From Candidatus Obscuribacter sp. (GTDB lineage: Bacteria; Cyanobacteriota; Vampirovibrionia; Obscuribacterales; Obscuribacteraceae), in contig JADKDV010000005.1 of the NCBI GenBank assembly GCA_016718315.1, positions 186,001-250,000 of the forward strand: 64,000 nt of DNA, written 5' to 3'. Each line of letters opens with the position of its first letter. Within the stretch, counting starts at the first letter, position 1. This document shows, in pieces, positions 1 to 9,218 of the stretch. Below the pieces are notes generated by a model. It searched no databases, had not been told where the DNA came from, and saw nothing but the letters and a program-made list of their open reading frames with translations. A program made the translations under genes and the position numbers.

Positions 1-20
1 GTAACCATTTTGTAAATTGC

Positions 21-66
21 GATTACTAAAAACAAGAGGAAGTTCCTGGGGAAACTTCCTCTTGTT
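21..66 (-). terminator. Terminator of nrdJ
   Basis: A perfect 14-bp inverted repeat (31-44 with 53-66, 8-nt loop) lies about 50 bp past the end of the nrdJ reading frame. Read on the minus strand the stem is followed by a short T run (TTTTTAGTAA). It may also work on the plus strand. Confidence 0.7.
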
Positions 67-116
67 TATATGGCCCGTGAAGTAAGTCTCTACTAGCCCT
101 CAGTTAAGTCCTGGAC

Positions 117-410
117 TTAACCGCATTTGCTGTAGCCGCAAGATTGACAGACATTGCATCCATCAATTTTGAGCCAGGTGTCACCACCACACTTGCCGCA
201 TGCTGGTTGCGTACGACCTAATGGATTGGTTGATGTGTTAGCAGCTTCAGCCAGCATGCCGATTGTCATTTGCACAGGCTGAGCTTGAGCGTTGACGATA
301 GCAGCTTTGGGCACAGCACCGTTGTTGAGAGCGGCATGCGCTTCATTGATTTCGTCATTGCCTTGGAGAGTGAGTCTTGCGATAGTGCTGGATTGCTTTA
401 GCCAGACCAT
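117..410 (-). pseudogene. nrdJ: Frame-shifted C-terminal tail of NrdJ (zinc-ribbon/thiol shuttle domain)
   Basis: This frame carries the natural end of the class II reductase: a Pro/Ala linker, then paired cysteines (CGKCGG, later CNVC and SCGYSKCG) typical of the C-terminal metal-binding or thiol-relay tail of large NrdJ proteins. It is in a different frame from the catalytic domain, which stops at 355. On the minus strand a +1 step (one extra base, or two missing) somewhere about 385-410 would join them. The junction cannot be fixed exactly because both frames are open there. Because the tail looks intact and is conserved in the family, I favour a sequencing error or a very recent mutation over a real separate gene. 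Confidence 0.75.
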
Positions 411-3288
411 CACAGGGTGACTGCACGACCACTGCTTTATCGCTATCGGAGAATTTGAAGAAAGCAGGATAGCCAGATTGAATATTGACCAGTTGACGGA
501 CAATAGACATTTCAGCTTTTGCTCTTTCTTCTTCGCCAAATTCAGCGGCGTATTGCAAGAATGCTGATGCCAGGCGGCCTACGGCTTCAAACAGACCGGC
601 TTCGATGGCGCCTGGTTTGCCCATTCTGGCGTAGACTTCAACTAATTCACCAGGATGTGCTGGTTCGTGGTTGAGGCTGACGTGCAGTGTGGAGCCACCA
701 TCTGGAGAGCCGACGCGTACTTTGTAGTTTTGACCGATGGTCTCATCTACATGGATGTCGCGACGCTCCTGGTGTCCCAGTTGAGCAAGGAGGTCAGAGC
801 TTCTGTCGTAATCTTGCGATGCGATTTTTTCGACTGGCTGTGAAAGACGGCTACCATCTGGATAGAAGGTAATGTCTTTGACGCCCAGTTTCCAGGCTAG
901 CATGCAGGATTCGAGTACAGCTTGTTCGCTAAAATCAAGCGGGATAGAGCATGTGTTTGATACTGAGTTGAATACTTCAGGGCATTCTTCAGCACCGTCG
1001 TGAATAGCAGCCAAGTGTTTGATATAGGCTTCAGGACTGACTTCTACGCGGATGGGGAAAGCCTTTTGTACAGCTTCCGGTACTTCGGCAATACCGCGGC
1101 AGGACTTGTTATTGTTGCGGATTTTTTTCATCAAAGCATTTTGATCGTCCTCAGATTGAGGCCAGGCGCCAAACTTGATCATCAAATCTTTGAAGCCGGG
1201 AGCGACAAAGTCGACAAATCTGGAGCGTACTTTGCGTGAAAAAACAATGCCGTTGTGTGGGTCAACACCCCAGCTTGTTTGCAAGGCCTGAGCAAGAGTG
1301 CCTGTTGGTGCGTTATTGGTCATGCAGCTGTTGCGTACGCGCAGACCTTTTTTCTGGAATTTGCTGCCTTCCCATAGAGGATAGACACCGCGCTCTTTGG
1401 CCAGATCCATAGATGCTTCCAATGAAGCTTTGTTGTACTGACGGAAGAGTTCAGCTGTGGCATTGATGCCTTCTGGACTACCGAATTCTGCACCAAGTCT
1501 GGAGAGGAATTCAGCGATACCAGCAAAACCACCACCATTGCGACGCTCAAGGCGTGCAGTCATGTTTTGCATGGGGATTGGATACCAGCTTACATCTGAT
1601 ACGTTGTCCATAAAGCGCTGTTGGATTTTGACCACATTACGCATTGCTGCCATGTTGTAGCTGCCATCTGGAGCCCAAAATTCGGGATGTCCAGCATGTA
1701 GAGAGGAGAGGTTGCAGTTACCCATGTAGAAGCGGCCATCTTTACCTGGTCCAGCTGGCAAGAATTGTTCGCCGCAGGGATTGCAAGTATTGAGGTCATA
1801 GATGTGATCGTTGGCATTGGCGGCGTTGATGGTTTCGTAAAACGCCAGACCGGGTTCGCCGCTATCTCTCATGCCTTCGACTACGCGACCAAAGACTTCA
1901 GGGGCATAAAAATGTCCTTTGACTTTGACGCATTTGTCTGTGATTTCTACCATTGCATTGGTCAGCTTGCGGGCTGCATCAATCGCTTCGGGATATTTAG
2001 AGATGTCTACAGAGTATTCTTCATAGGTTGGTTCTTTGGTCAGTTTGTTGACCTTGATCTGACCAGTGCGCTCATCCATGATTGGTTTACGAGGATCGTA
2101 AACAGCGCCATTCCATACTTCTTTGTTAAAGCTGGCTGGAATAAAGCGTTTTGCTGCCACTGCTTCCATAAAGCCAGGCATAGCCAGTACAGTGACATTG
2201 GTGTTTTTGAGATAGTTTTGTTTTTCGATGTATTGGGCGTGCAAATCGCCAAACTTTTGTTCGGCCATTTTGAGCAAGCGCTTTTTGTAGCTCATGGCGT
2301 CTTCGCCAGATTCTTGACGGACTGTCTTAGTCAGACCAGCGTATACACCAGAAAGTGAGGGCGGTGGGCTGAGTTTTTTCTTGTCGATAAAGAAAAGAAT
2401 GTCCGGGTGATCAGAGTTGCGCAATTCGATCAAAGCGCCGCCGCGACGACCGCCCTGGGCTACAGCTTCTACTGCTTTGGCAATAGTTTTTTCGTAAAAA
2501 CGATCTGGACCGGAGGCCGCTGCGCCGTTGGAGATGATCGAAGCCCATGGTCTCAGGCTCGATGTGTTGAGACCCATACCCATAGCTGCTTTTGCTGCTA
2601 GCGCTTCGATGCGTGCAGCTTCTTGAATGCCTTCCAGGCTGTCGCTGACGAAGGCTACGCCGCATGCTGCCAGGCAACCTTTGCCGCGCAGGAATGAAGA
2701 GAGATTGCCCATGGCGATTTCGTGTTCGGACAGGTTGGCTGTTTTGCCAGTGGTTACTGCCTGACGCAGTTCTTCTGAGCGCAGCCAGATTTCGTCTTCT
2801 TTGAGTCCGCCCAGTTTACCGTTTGCCCAGTATTGCAATACTTTGAGAGCTACTTCTGGATCTGAATTGATGTTGGCAGGTGTATTAGCCCAAAATCTCT
2901 GATTGCCTATATTGTCTGCATATATTTGTGTCCACTGGGTTACCAGAGGATGGTCATATGCCTCTTGCATTGTCAGTTTGACAAGCTCTTCTGGCTTAAG
3001 TGCGTATTTGAGTTCGGCGACAGCAACTGATGTAGCTACTCTGTGGATGATTTCATTGACACCTTCAACGGGTTGTCCGGTGATTGGATCTCTTTTGGCG
3101 TAAAGACCGACCAGGGTCTCTTGAGTCGATTCCCAATATCTAGATGTGTAGTCTTCGGTGATATTCATCTTAAAAGGTTGCTCGCCTCTGACTGGTACTG
3201 TCTTGGCGGGGACCACTGATATGGATTGCATGGAGACTGGCACGGTGCTGTCTTTTTGAGAGTTCTCTTTGTTTTGAACTGTCTGCAT
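355..3288 (-). CDS. nrdJ: Adenosylcobalamin-dependent (class II) ribonucleoside-diphosphate reductase
   Basis: It reduces ribonucleotides to deoxyribonucleotides in the cytoplasm, using a B12-derived radical. The frame as given is 977 residues. The N-terminal part has the family signature around GKGCLAACGVAF and the Gly-rich nucleotide-site loop AQGGRRGGA. About residue 500 is the N-x-C-x-P-C-G-E active-site loop (NTCNPCGE) with the radical-site Cys and the Glu base, followed by GNCNLSS and, later, APTGTLAQ. No separate small radical subunit (NrdB) is nearby, which fits class II. The frame ends early in an out-of-frame stretch, and the true cysteine-rich tail lies in another frame at 117-410. 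I looked for a cobalamin riboswitch upstream and did not see one. Confidence 0.95.
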   Translation of the reverse strand: MQTVQNKENSQKDSTVPVSMQSISVVPAKTVPVRGEQPFKMNITEDYTSRYWESTQETLVGLYAKRDPITGQPVEGVNEIIHRVATSVAVAELKYALKPEELVKLTMQEAYDHPLVTQWTQIYADNIGNQRFWANTPANINSDPEVALKVLQYWANGKLGGLKEDEIWLRSEELRQAVTTGKTANLSEHEIAMGNLSSFLRGKGCLAACGVAFVSDSLEGIQEAARIEALAAKAAMGMGLNTSSLRPWASIISNGAAASGPDRFYEKTIAKAVEAVAQGGRRGGALIELRNSDHPDILFFIDKKKLSPPPSLSGVYAGLTKTVRQESGEDAMSYKKRLLKMAEQKFGDLHAQYIEKQNYLKNTNVTVLAMPGFMEAVAAKRFIPASFNKEVWNGAVYDPRKPIMDERTGQIKVNKLTKEPTYEEYSVDISKYPEAIDAARKLTNAMVEITDKCVKVKGHFYAPEVFGRVVEGMRDSGEPGLAFYETINAANANDHIYDLNTCNPCGEQFLPAGPGKDGRFYMGNCNLSSLHAGHPEFWAPDGSYNMAAMRNVVKIQQRFMDNVSDVSWYPIPMQNMTARLERRNGGGFAGIAEFLSRLGAEFGSPEGINATAELFRQYNKASLEASMDLAKERGVYPLWEGSKFQKKGLRVRNSCMTNNAPTGTLAQALQTSWGVDPHNGIVFSRKVRSRFVDFVAPGFKDLMIKFGAWPQSEDDQNALMKKIRNNNKSCRGIAEVPEAVQKAFPIRVEVSPEAYIKHLAAIHDGAEECPEVFNSVSNTCSIPLDFSEQAVLESCMLAWKLGVKDITFYPDGSRLSQPVEKIASQDYDRSSDLLAQLGHQERRDIHVDETIGQNYKVRVGSPDGGSTLHVSLNHEPAHPGELVEVYARMGKPGAIEAGLFEAVGRLASAFLQYAAEFGEEERAKAEMSIVRQLVNIQSGYPAFFKFSDSDKAVVVQSPCDGLAKAIQHYRKTHSPRQ

Positions 3289-4039
3289 GTAGTTATGGTT
3301 CCTTATCTAGGCTTATTGGTTGGTGAGGACGTGGTGACTCTGGGGGTCGTGGAATACGCAGGGCTGGTGGATTGCGTTTATTGATTGAAATTGGGCAACG
3401 GCAGGTCAAAACACTCTCGCTCAGGCGAGATTGTTTTTTTCCAAAGTTAGTCACGAAAAATCGAAAGTAGATAAGCTTGCGCTCACAGACGCCAGCCTGT
3501 GCTTTCTAATTTTTTCTATTTCATGAGAGGCGTTAAACCTCTTGCCAAAATTTCGTTGCGAATAATTTACTACCGATAGCGTCCGGGTTCAACAGTCTTT
3601 TTTGTGTTCAAAACCTGTTCAAAGTCCCGAAACCGTGAATGTGACAGCGATAGGGGCTTAGATAAAATCACAAAATGGGTCTTGCATGCCACACTAGGGG
3701 TGACCCCATATATAGTGTGGCAATACTCGCTTGGCAGCTCTTGTCGTGTCTGCAAACGCCCACCGGTACTGATGTCTGATAAAACCGGATCCCGTTGTAT
3801 ATCCGATCGTGGTGGCGTTTGTGGTGGCGGATATATGCAATAGCTCGTGGTGCTATAGGTGGTGCGCAAACTAATACCGCTTGCGGTGCATTGGCTTAAA
3901 TAGCCACTTTTGTGCATGCATCGTATATCGATACGGCTGATAAAATTAGCGGCTGATAATTTGATGTTGGTGTCATATGTGATGGCGCTCATTATTACTG
4001 CGCTCTCACATGGCGCATATAGATCGAGTATTGATCAGG
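3289..4039. other. Non-coding stretch upstream of nrdJ
   Basis: About 750 bp with no convincing gene. The nrdJ side must hold its promoter. A compact hairpin lies at 3415-3440 (listed separately). From about 3780 to 3960 there are many GGTGC/GTGGTG-like words and ATATCGATA-like words without clear periodicity. Short open frames here lack a ribosome site and a protein-like composition. Confidence 0.5.
3415..3440 (+). terminator. Hairpin with T tract upstream of nrdJ
   Basis: TCTCGC-TCAG-GCGAGA is followed by TTGTTTTTTT, a textbook intrinsic terminator on the plus strand. No plus-strand gene ends just before it, so it may belong to a lost gene or block antisense transcription into the nrdJ promoter. 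Confidence 0.5.
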
Positions 4040-4068
4040 TTTTACTAAATGAGAGGCGCTTAGTAAAA
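4040..4068 (-). terminator. Inverted repeat after the secreted orphan
   Basis: A perfect 9-bp inverted repeat (TTTTACTAA/TTAGTAAAA) lies 2 bp beyond the stop codon of the next gene. It lacks a strong T tract, so its role as a terminator is only likely from position. Confidence 0.35.
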
Positions 4069-4070
4069 GT

Positions 4071-4679
4071 CTATTTGTGGTTGATAAGGGAGCCTGTAGC
4101 TTTTGTCTGTACGTGCTGGGCAAAGCGTCCATCAAAACCGCCGCCATTGGTTTGGTAGGGAGTATAGGTAGCGGGAGTGGTGGTAGTAGGCTTGCCGGTG
4201 CGAAGCGCCTGGACTGATTTGAGACCCACCGGTCTGGCACTTTGCGCAGAGGGCGCAGCCGGCACTCTATCTATGGGGGCGTGTCCACCCATGGTTGTCC
4301 CTGGTAGTTTGGGCTTGATCATGCCGCCAGCTGGTATCTGAGACTGGAAGCCGCTCTGGGGCAGGCTGCTACGCTCAGGGGTGAGCATGATCACGCCTGG
4401 TTGACCCTTCACACCCGGTAGTGGCGCTATATTGATGCCATAGGTAGGTGAGTTCTCGGGAGCGTGGCGTAGGTCTTTAACTTTTGGGTTCTCGTCCAAA
4501 ATATAGACTTGTCGGGGAGCGTTGTATGGCTTTACTTGCTCAAGTTGATCTCTCTTGATGTTAACTACCGTTTGCGCCTCAGCGGGTGACGCTGTAAAGG
4601 GTAGTGAGGCTGCTAGAAGGAGCAATAGGGGCTGCAAAATTTGGTCGACTGGTAATGTGACCCGGGGCAAGTTTGCCAT
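4071..4679 (-). CDS. Secreted orphan protein, proline/glycine-rich
   Basis: A 202-residue protein of no family I recognise. The start chosen is the ATG at 4679, because TAGGAGGT lies 8 bp upstream; a start 10 codons earlier lacks this. Residues 10-36 form a signal peptide: hydrophobic LLLLLAASLPFTASPA, then AEA cleavage. The mature part is low complexity, rich in Pro, Gly, Thr and Gln, with no cysteine, and ends in a Thr-rich and then Gly-rich tail. It is probably exported to the periplasm or surface. It stands alone on the strand: the TPR gene upstream ends about 70 bp before its start, so the two could be co-transcribed. Confidence 0.7.
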   Translation of the reverse strand: MANLPRVTLPVDQILQPLLLLLAASLPFTASPAEAQTVVNIKRDQLEQVKPYNAPRQVYILDENPKVKDLRHAPENSPTYGINIAPLPGVKGQPGVIMLTPERSSLPQSGFQSQIPAGGMIKPKLPGTTMGGHAPIDRVPAAPSAQSARPVGLKSVQALRTGKPTTTTPATYTPYQTNGGGFDGRFAQHVQTKATGSLINHK

Positions 4680-4748
4680 GGCTAAAAACCTCCTAGAAAA
4701 GTGAGGCAATCATAACCTGGATGCCAAGAGGGTTCTCCAGGGTAAACC

Positions 4749-6077
4749 CTATTTCTGGCTTTGCATCGAATTCAAGCGGCGCATTAATGGCTCCGCTTCG
4801 TGGGGGCGGCCCAGCTGGGTCAATAGCTCAATCTGTTTTTCCAGGGCGTATTCGACGTCGAGCGATGCTAAATAGTCATCCGCTTCCTGTCTGTCGACAA
4901 ATTCTTGCAAGAGCTGGAGCGCTTCTTCCAGTCGACCTTGCTCGCTGACAAGTGCTGATAGAGCCAGAGCTGGCTGTGGACCAAGAAACAATAGCGGCTC
5001 TGGATGGAAGTTTGCTTCGATAATCTCCAGAGCATTGCGATAGAGTCTTTCGGCAGTGGCAGTATCCATATGTCTTTCGAGGTAGCCGCCGTAACCGGTC
5101 AGGGCGTGAATAGCTTGACCTGCAGGAGGATTGTTTAGTTTTTCGATGGCGTCAATCCATAAAGTCTCAGCGTCCGGCATCTCACTCATATCAAAATCAG
5201 TGTTGGGCATAAAGTGCTCAGTAGCTGAGTTTTCATCGGGATTAAGCATATCTACTGCATTGGGCTCCGCGTCGTTTTCGAGTCTGGCTGCCAGTGCTGT
5301 GCGCAACATCAGGAGTTTTGGGTGTCGGTCCCCAAAATGCTCCTCAATCCATCTTAAGCCCTCTACACATAAACTTGGATCTACAGCCGGTCTTGAGGAG
5401 GCGTAAATAAGTAGCTCGCTAAGCTCTGAAGGCTCCTGCATCTTTTGGGAGAGTGCCATGCCCATTCTGAGCACGTTATTGAGCTTTTCATTTTCTCCCT
5501 TTTCGTCATAGGCAAGACTCAGTAATTGCAGAGTAAAGGCACGGTCTTCCAGCCTGGGCTCATTGTAATTGCTGTATCCATTGAAGGCTGATTCCATAAG
5601 CTCAAGACCTTTATCGAGGTCTCCTGTGCGAAATGCTGTATACCAGCCAAGCAAATTGAGGTAGGTTGGATCGGTTGATGTGCTTGGGTCTTTAAAAAGC
5701 GCCAGCGCCTCGTGGAAATGAGGTTCGCCATTGAGGTGATAACTGACATAATCCATGCGTTTGCAGCATAGATGCATCTTCCAGAGATTGCGGGCTCTTT
5801 TGCGGATATCTATAGAGTATTTTTGTAGAAGCTCTTGTGACTCTTTTAAGAGGGATAGCCATTTTTTATTGTTCAGACCGCTTTGTTCGTAAAGCTTAGC
5901 GTTTTCGTGGAGCAGGTCCAGTGTGTCGCTGAGAGCCTGCCCAGAGAGATCCCTGGCATTATTTGCTGCCAGCATGTCGCTTATTTCGTTGCCTAATATT
6001 TCCGCCTCAAACCAGGCCCCGTGCCTTCTCAGTTGGGCAGCCTTTAGTAAAAGTTGTCTCAGACCCAGAGCTTGCAT
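4749..6077 (-). CDS. TPR-type helical repeat protein
   Basis: A 442-residue soluble protein without signal peptide or membrane segment. It consists of paired amphipathic helices with TPR-like spacing; the clearest units are near residues 140-180 (LLGWYTAFRTGDLDKGLELMESAF), 325-365 (TGYGGYLERHMDTATAERLYRNALEII) and 375-410 (LVSEQGRLEEALQLLQEFV). Such proteins are protein-binding scaffolds; the partner is unknown. A central acidic stretch (about 275-310) is probably a disordered linker. No enzymatic motif is visible. Confidence 0.7.
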   Translation of the reverse strand: MQALGLRQLLLKAAQLRRHGAWFEAEILGNEISDMLAANNARDLSGQALSDTLDLLHENAKLYEQSGLNNKKWLSLLKESQELLQKYSIDIRKRARNLWKMHLCCKRMDYVSYHLNGEPHFHEALALFKDPSTSTDPTYLNLLGWYTAFRTGDLDKGLELMESAFNGYSNYNEPRLEDRAFTLQLLSLAYDEKGENEKLNNVLRMGMALSQKMQEPSELSELLIYASSRPAVDPSLCVEGLRWIEEHFGDRHPKLLMLRTALAARLENDAEPNAVDMLNPDENSATEHFMPNTDFDMSEMPDAETLWIDAIEKLNNPPAGQAIHALTGYGGYLERHMDTATAERLYRNALEIIEANFHPEPLLFLGPQPALALSALVSEQGRLEEALQLLQEFVDRQEADDYLASLDVEYALEKQIELLTQLGRPHEAEPLMRRLNSMQSQK

Positions 6078-6180
6078 GGACTTCTCTCGCTGGCGCTACT
6101 ATCATTCCCGTATTTTTGACAAACCACCCCACCGAACTCCCTCGATTTTACATACCTGATTTAATCGGTGGGAGGCGTCG

Positions 6181-6360
6181 CTAAATACTAGAGGCTAAGC
6201 GAGCTACGCTAGTCGGATTTTGTTTTGCTGGTGGGTGCTTCTTTTGACCTGAGTTTGGAAAGAGTGCTTCTATGGCTATGACATCAATCATTCTGGCTGT
6301 GGGTATGCAAATAGTTGTGAGGTTCTTTAGCTGTCTTTTGCTAGAAAGGGATATCCACAT
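6181..6360 (-). CDS. Possible small orphan protein
   Basis: A 59-residue frame starting at the ATG at 6360, preceded by GGAAGGGAGTGAGA, a reasonable ribosome site. The composition is plausible but there is no recognisable domain. It lies in the 475-bp gap between two divergent genes, upstream of the TPR gene on the same strand. It could equally be leader sequence. Confidence 0.3.
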   Translation of the reverse strand: MWISLSSKRQLKNLTTICIPTARMIDVIAIEALFPNSGQKKHPPAKQNPTSVARLASSI

Positions 6361-6552
6361 TCTCACTCCCTTCCGAAACCTCTAGTCGCCAAAAACTCAA
6401 AACCCTGTCTTCCTAACCCAGGTCATTTAGTTTCTCTCGCGAGAATCTCTTTGGTCTGGTTTGAGATGGAGTGGTGTGGACCTCAGATGTCGGATTGCCA
6501 AAGTCGGAATCCGTAAGGAATTGAACTCAACTCAGGCCAATCAGGAGTTCAC

Positions 6553-7722
6553 ATGACCAGGACCGTTGCGATCATTGCCGCCATGTTTGCGCTCGTTTCA
6601 CCCAGCACTTTCAACTACGACACTGCGCGCGCAAACATGGTGGAGCAAACGCAATACCATTCCCTGCCGATTCTGAATCCCCAAAACTTCGAAAATGAGC
6701 TTGCCGGCCAAAAGCCTGTGCTCCTTTACGTCGCAGGTGATACTTGCAATCTTTGTGACGAGCTGGCAAAGCTCTCCTCAAAGTATCCGCAGGTGAAATT
6801 CTTCCATGTCAGAGCTGGAGATTTTGGTGTCTCCGAGGACCGTCTACCTGTCTTCTTCGTCAACCTTCCCGGGTTTGGAGTGGTCTTTGAGCGACACAAG
6901 TTTACGGACAGCGACCTCCCAAGCTTTGTTGGACGGCGTGTACAGGCTGCCGAGAAGCAGATGAATGCGCTGACCCGGTTGAGAGCTGTACGTGACAAAG
7001 TGAAGAGCGTCAGTCAGCCTTTTGATGATCGCCTCAAGGTGCTTTTGGCGGACTGCGACAGGCTATCAAAGCACTACTCTGACCGAAGTGCTGCCGAAAG
7101 GGTAAAAGCGGATGAAGCCAAGGCGGCTTTTGAAGATCAGGTCTACTCGCTTGAAGAAGAGGTGTTTTATGCTCGAAAGCATACTCTTGAACAGGTGGTT
7201 AAGTTGCGCAAAGAAGCCAGCGCGGCTGTAAATGCTGATCGGCAGAGTGCTGAGTATAAGCAACGCCTCCGGGACCTCTCGGGGTCATACACTGAAGCGG
7301 TCGATCAACTGGATGCAATGAAAGTCAAATCCGTCGCCAGTGACGATGCTGCATATATGACAGTGGCTAACCGAGTGGAGCAGCTGTGGCGGCAGTACAA
7401 AGAAATGCAAATCCAGTCTAGTTTGCATGATGATGAGGTGACCAGACCCTTTACTGAGCAGGCAAAACCGCTTGAGGCGCAGCTCCGTAGCATCTCACTA
7501 AAGTATCAGCCTCGCTCTGCGCAACTCAATGCGATGATTGCTGCTGCTGCCAAGCCTTTCACCGAAGAGGCAACCAGGATTGAGAAGGAGGGTGAAGCGG
7601 CGTTGAAATTACCCCTTGAACAAATCGAAATGGTAAAGGCTCAACGGAAGCTCGTTACTGCTGCCCTTAGTGAAGAACTCGACAAGGCCATGCAAGTAAT
7701 GGATGCTGCGCTGAGAGAGTAG
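6553..7722 (+). CDS. Secreted thioredoxin-like protein with long coiled-coil tail
   Basis: A 389-residue protein with an N-terminal signal peptide (about 1-28, ending near ARA). Residues 40-140 resemble a thioredoxin fold: PVLLYVAGDTCNLCDEL holds a CxxC pair in the expected place after the first strand, and PVFFV replaces the usual cis-Pro loop. From about 145 to the end it is an alanine/glutamate/lysine-rich coiled coil. AGGAG lies 7 bp before the ATG. The N-terminal half resembles the protein at 50111-50827 (CRDC pair, same GDFGVS/PDFGVS segment), so the two are paralogues. It is likely periplasmic; whether it is redox-active is unknown. Confidence 0.75.
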   Translation: MTRTVAIIAAMFALVSPSTFNYDTARANMVEQTQYHSLPILNPQNFENELAGQKPVLLYVAGDTCNLCDELAKLSSKYPQVKFFHVRAGDFGVSEDRLPVFFVNLPGFGVVFERHKFTDSDLPSFVGRRVQAAEKQMNALTRLRAVRDKVKSVSQPFDDRLKVLLADCDRLSKHYSDRSAAERVKADEAKAAFEDQVYSLEEEVFYARKHTLEQVVKLRKEASAAVNADRQSAEYKQRLRDLSGSYTEAVDQLDAMKVKSVASDDAAYMTVANRVEQLWRQYKEMQIQSSLHDDEVTRPFTEQAKPLEAQLRSISLKYQPRSAQLNAMIAAAAKPFTEEATRIEKEGEAALKLPLEQIEMVKAQRKLVTAALSEELDKAMQVMDAALRE

Positions 7723-7940
7723 ACGGCGATAGGCAAGTAACCGGTCGGCAGATTTAAGGCAAATCGGACCGCGCTAAAACAGGGAGACGCCAGCATTGGT
7801 GCCTCCCGGATACCTAATTGCTGAAGCTGCAAGTCTTTGTCGCCACTTAGATTTGTCGCTTGACCTGCCCCATATCTTTTTCTTCTATCTGTATCTATTC
7901 ATGCATATAGTTGATAGAGCACTTTTTTTTGATAGAAGTA

Positions 7941-7970
7941 CCGATGGCCTGCGTCTAAGCAGGCCATCGG
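7941..7970 (-). terminator. Hairpin at the end of the 8-12 kb operon
   Basis: A perfect 12-bp stem (CCGATGGCCTGC / GCAGGCCATCGG, 6-nt loop) lies 26 bp beyond the stop of the last gene of the minus-strand operon. On the minus strand the following T-content is weak, while a T8 run precedes it on the plus strand. Confidence 0.5.
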
Positions 7971-7996
7971 CATGATGTGAGTGGCGGGCAGATAGG

Positions 7997-8263
7997 CTAA
8001 GCCATGGTGGCCAGGCGCCAGACAGCGCACAGCATTGAGGCAGCGTTGGCGACCATGATCAGGCAGTAGAGACCCTGGCGTTTTGTGTCGTTGACGCGAG
8101 CGATATCCAAAAGACCCATTGCCAGTCCACCGCCCACGATGCAAATGGTGATGCCGAAGTAGGTGGCGTTGACGCTGAGTCGAGCTAGACCGCTGAAGAC
8201 GAAGTGATTGGCAATAACGCCGAAGATGATAGCGATGATTGTGACTACGAATTTTTCGAACAT
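7997..8263 (-). CDS. Small membrane protein, three helices
   Basis: An 88-residue protein. The start is the ATG at 8263 with GAGGAG 7 bp upstream; the longer open frame upstream overlaps the deaminase gene out of frame. Three hydrophobic segments are visible: about 5-25 (VVTIIAIIFGVIANHFVF), 32-55 (YFGITICIVGGGLAMGLLDIA) and 62-85. No family is recognised. It is last in a minus-strand operon with the deaminase and the AAA+-like gene. Confidence 0.65.
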   Translation of the reverse strand: MFEKFVVTIIAIIFGVIANHFVFSGLARLSVNATYFGITICIVGGGLAMGLLDIARVNDTKRQGLYCLIMVANAASMLCAVWRLATMA

Positions 8264-8339
8264 GTTTGGCTCCTCGTTTTTATCTTTGGAGTTAAAAGTG
8301 AATTGCCTTGTACAAATACTTTGTCTGGGAAGGCGAGGT

Positions 8340-9218
8340 TTAGAGTGCTTCCGGACCGAAAGAGTCGGGCAGAAGCTCATCGAGGGAGGAACGCACCACC
8401 GACTTGTCCGGGCCGACCAGGACGATGGGCGAGTCGGCGCCGAATTCGCGCAAAACCTGGAGGCATTCACCCTCGATTTGGTTTGGTGCGGTCGTATCGG
8501 TCACAGTGGCGTATAGCGCCACTGCTTGCGAATACCCAGCGGTACGGGCGCTACGCATCGCCACGGCTTCTGCCAGCGCAGATCCGCCGTAGGAGGCATT
8601 GTCGTCGGAGACGCCGTTAAAGATTCGCGTCTTGCCCTTATTGTTTGTGGCGATGAAGAGCGCCGCTCGGGGCTTTTTGGAATAGGGAACATGGGAGCGG
8701 CCCTTGAGTCCGACGAGACGATTGAGCAGCCGCTGCTCATCGGTGTGCAGTGTGTCGAACGCTTCACTCTTGCCCCTGGCGGCCGGCAGGAGGTCGCCGA
8801 CAAAAGCCTTGCGCACGTTGTATTCGCGATCGACGACGTTGAGCAGCACGGCATCGCAGCCCCACTGCACGAGGACCTGACGGCAGAGACCGCATGGCGA
8901 GCCACCAGGAAATTTGCGACAAAAGACCGAAACGATCTTTAGCTGGGTGTAGCCTTCGCGGGCCGCCGTGGTTGCGGCATTGCGCTCGGCGCAGATTGTG
9001 GCTGGAAACCAGTCGTTCTCGACATTGCAGCCGATGAAAGTCTTGCTCTCTCCAGAAGGTCTGGCAGCCATGAAGCCAGAGCCTACTGGGAAGTCTGACT
9101 GGAAGCAGACTTTGTGGTGAGCGGAGTCTTCTGCGCCGATGACAGCGAGGTCAACGACCTGGCGTTCGAAAATGGAGAGGTCGTCGCGCTTGGTGAAGAT
9201 ACCGAGGGGAGCGCTCAT
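8340..9218 (-). CDS. Two-domain cytidine deaminase-like protein
   Basis: A 292-residue protein with two tandem deaminase folds. The first is complete: CNVEN (64-68), then CAERNA with zinc-ligand Cys77 and catalytic Glu79, then PCGLC with ligands Cys109 and Cys112. It should hydrolyse cytidine, deoxycytidine or a related base to the uridine form. The second (about 165-285) keeps the fold words (DDNASYGGSALAEAVAM) but lacks the zinc cysteines, as in other duplicated cytidine deaminases where the second half is structural. The start at 9218 follows AAAGGTG; an upstream in-frame ATG lacks this. Its operon neighbours (AAA+-like protein, small membrane proteins, coiled-coil protein) are not pyrimidine salvage genes, so the substrate may not be free cytidine. 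Confidence 0.85.
   Translation of the reverse strand: MSAPLGIFTKRDDLSIFERQVVDLAVIGAEDSAHHKVCFQSDFPVGSGFMAARPSGESKTFIGCNVENDWFPATICAERNAATTAAREGYTQLKIVSVFCRKFPGGSPCGLCRQVLVQWGCDAVLLNVVDREYNVRKAFVGDLLPAARGKSEAFDTLHTDEQRLLNRLVGLKGRSHVPYSKKPRAALFIATNNKGKTRIFNGVSDDNASYGGSALAEAVAMRSARTAGYSQAVALYATVTDTTAPNQIEGECLQVLREFGADSPIVLVGPDKSVVRSSLDELLPDSFGPEAL

Noticed and set aside
1765..2358. 197-residue plus-strand frame inside nrdJ
   Set aside because: It is antisense to the catalytic core of NrdJ and has no recognisable domain.
3289..3560. Cobalamin riboswitch upstream of nrdJ
   Set aside because: A B12-dependent enzyme made this worth checking, but I saw no B12-box-like sequence or the expected conserved helices.
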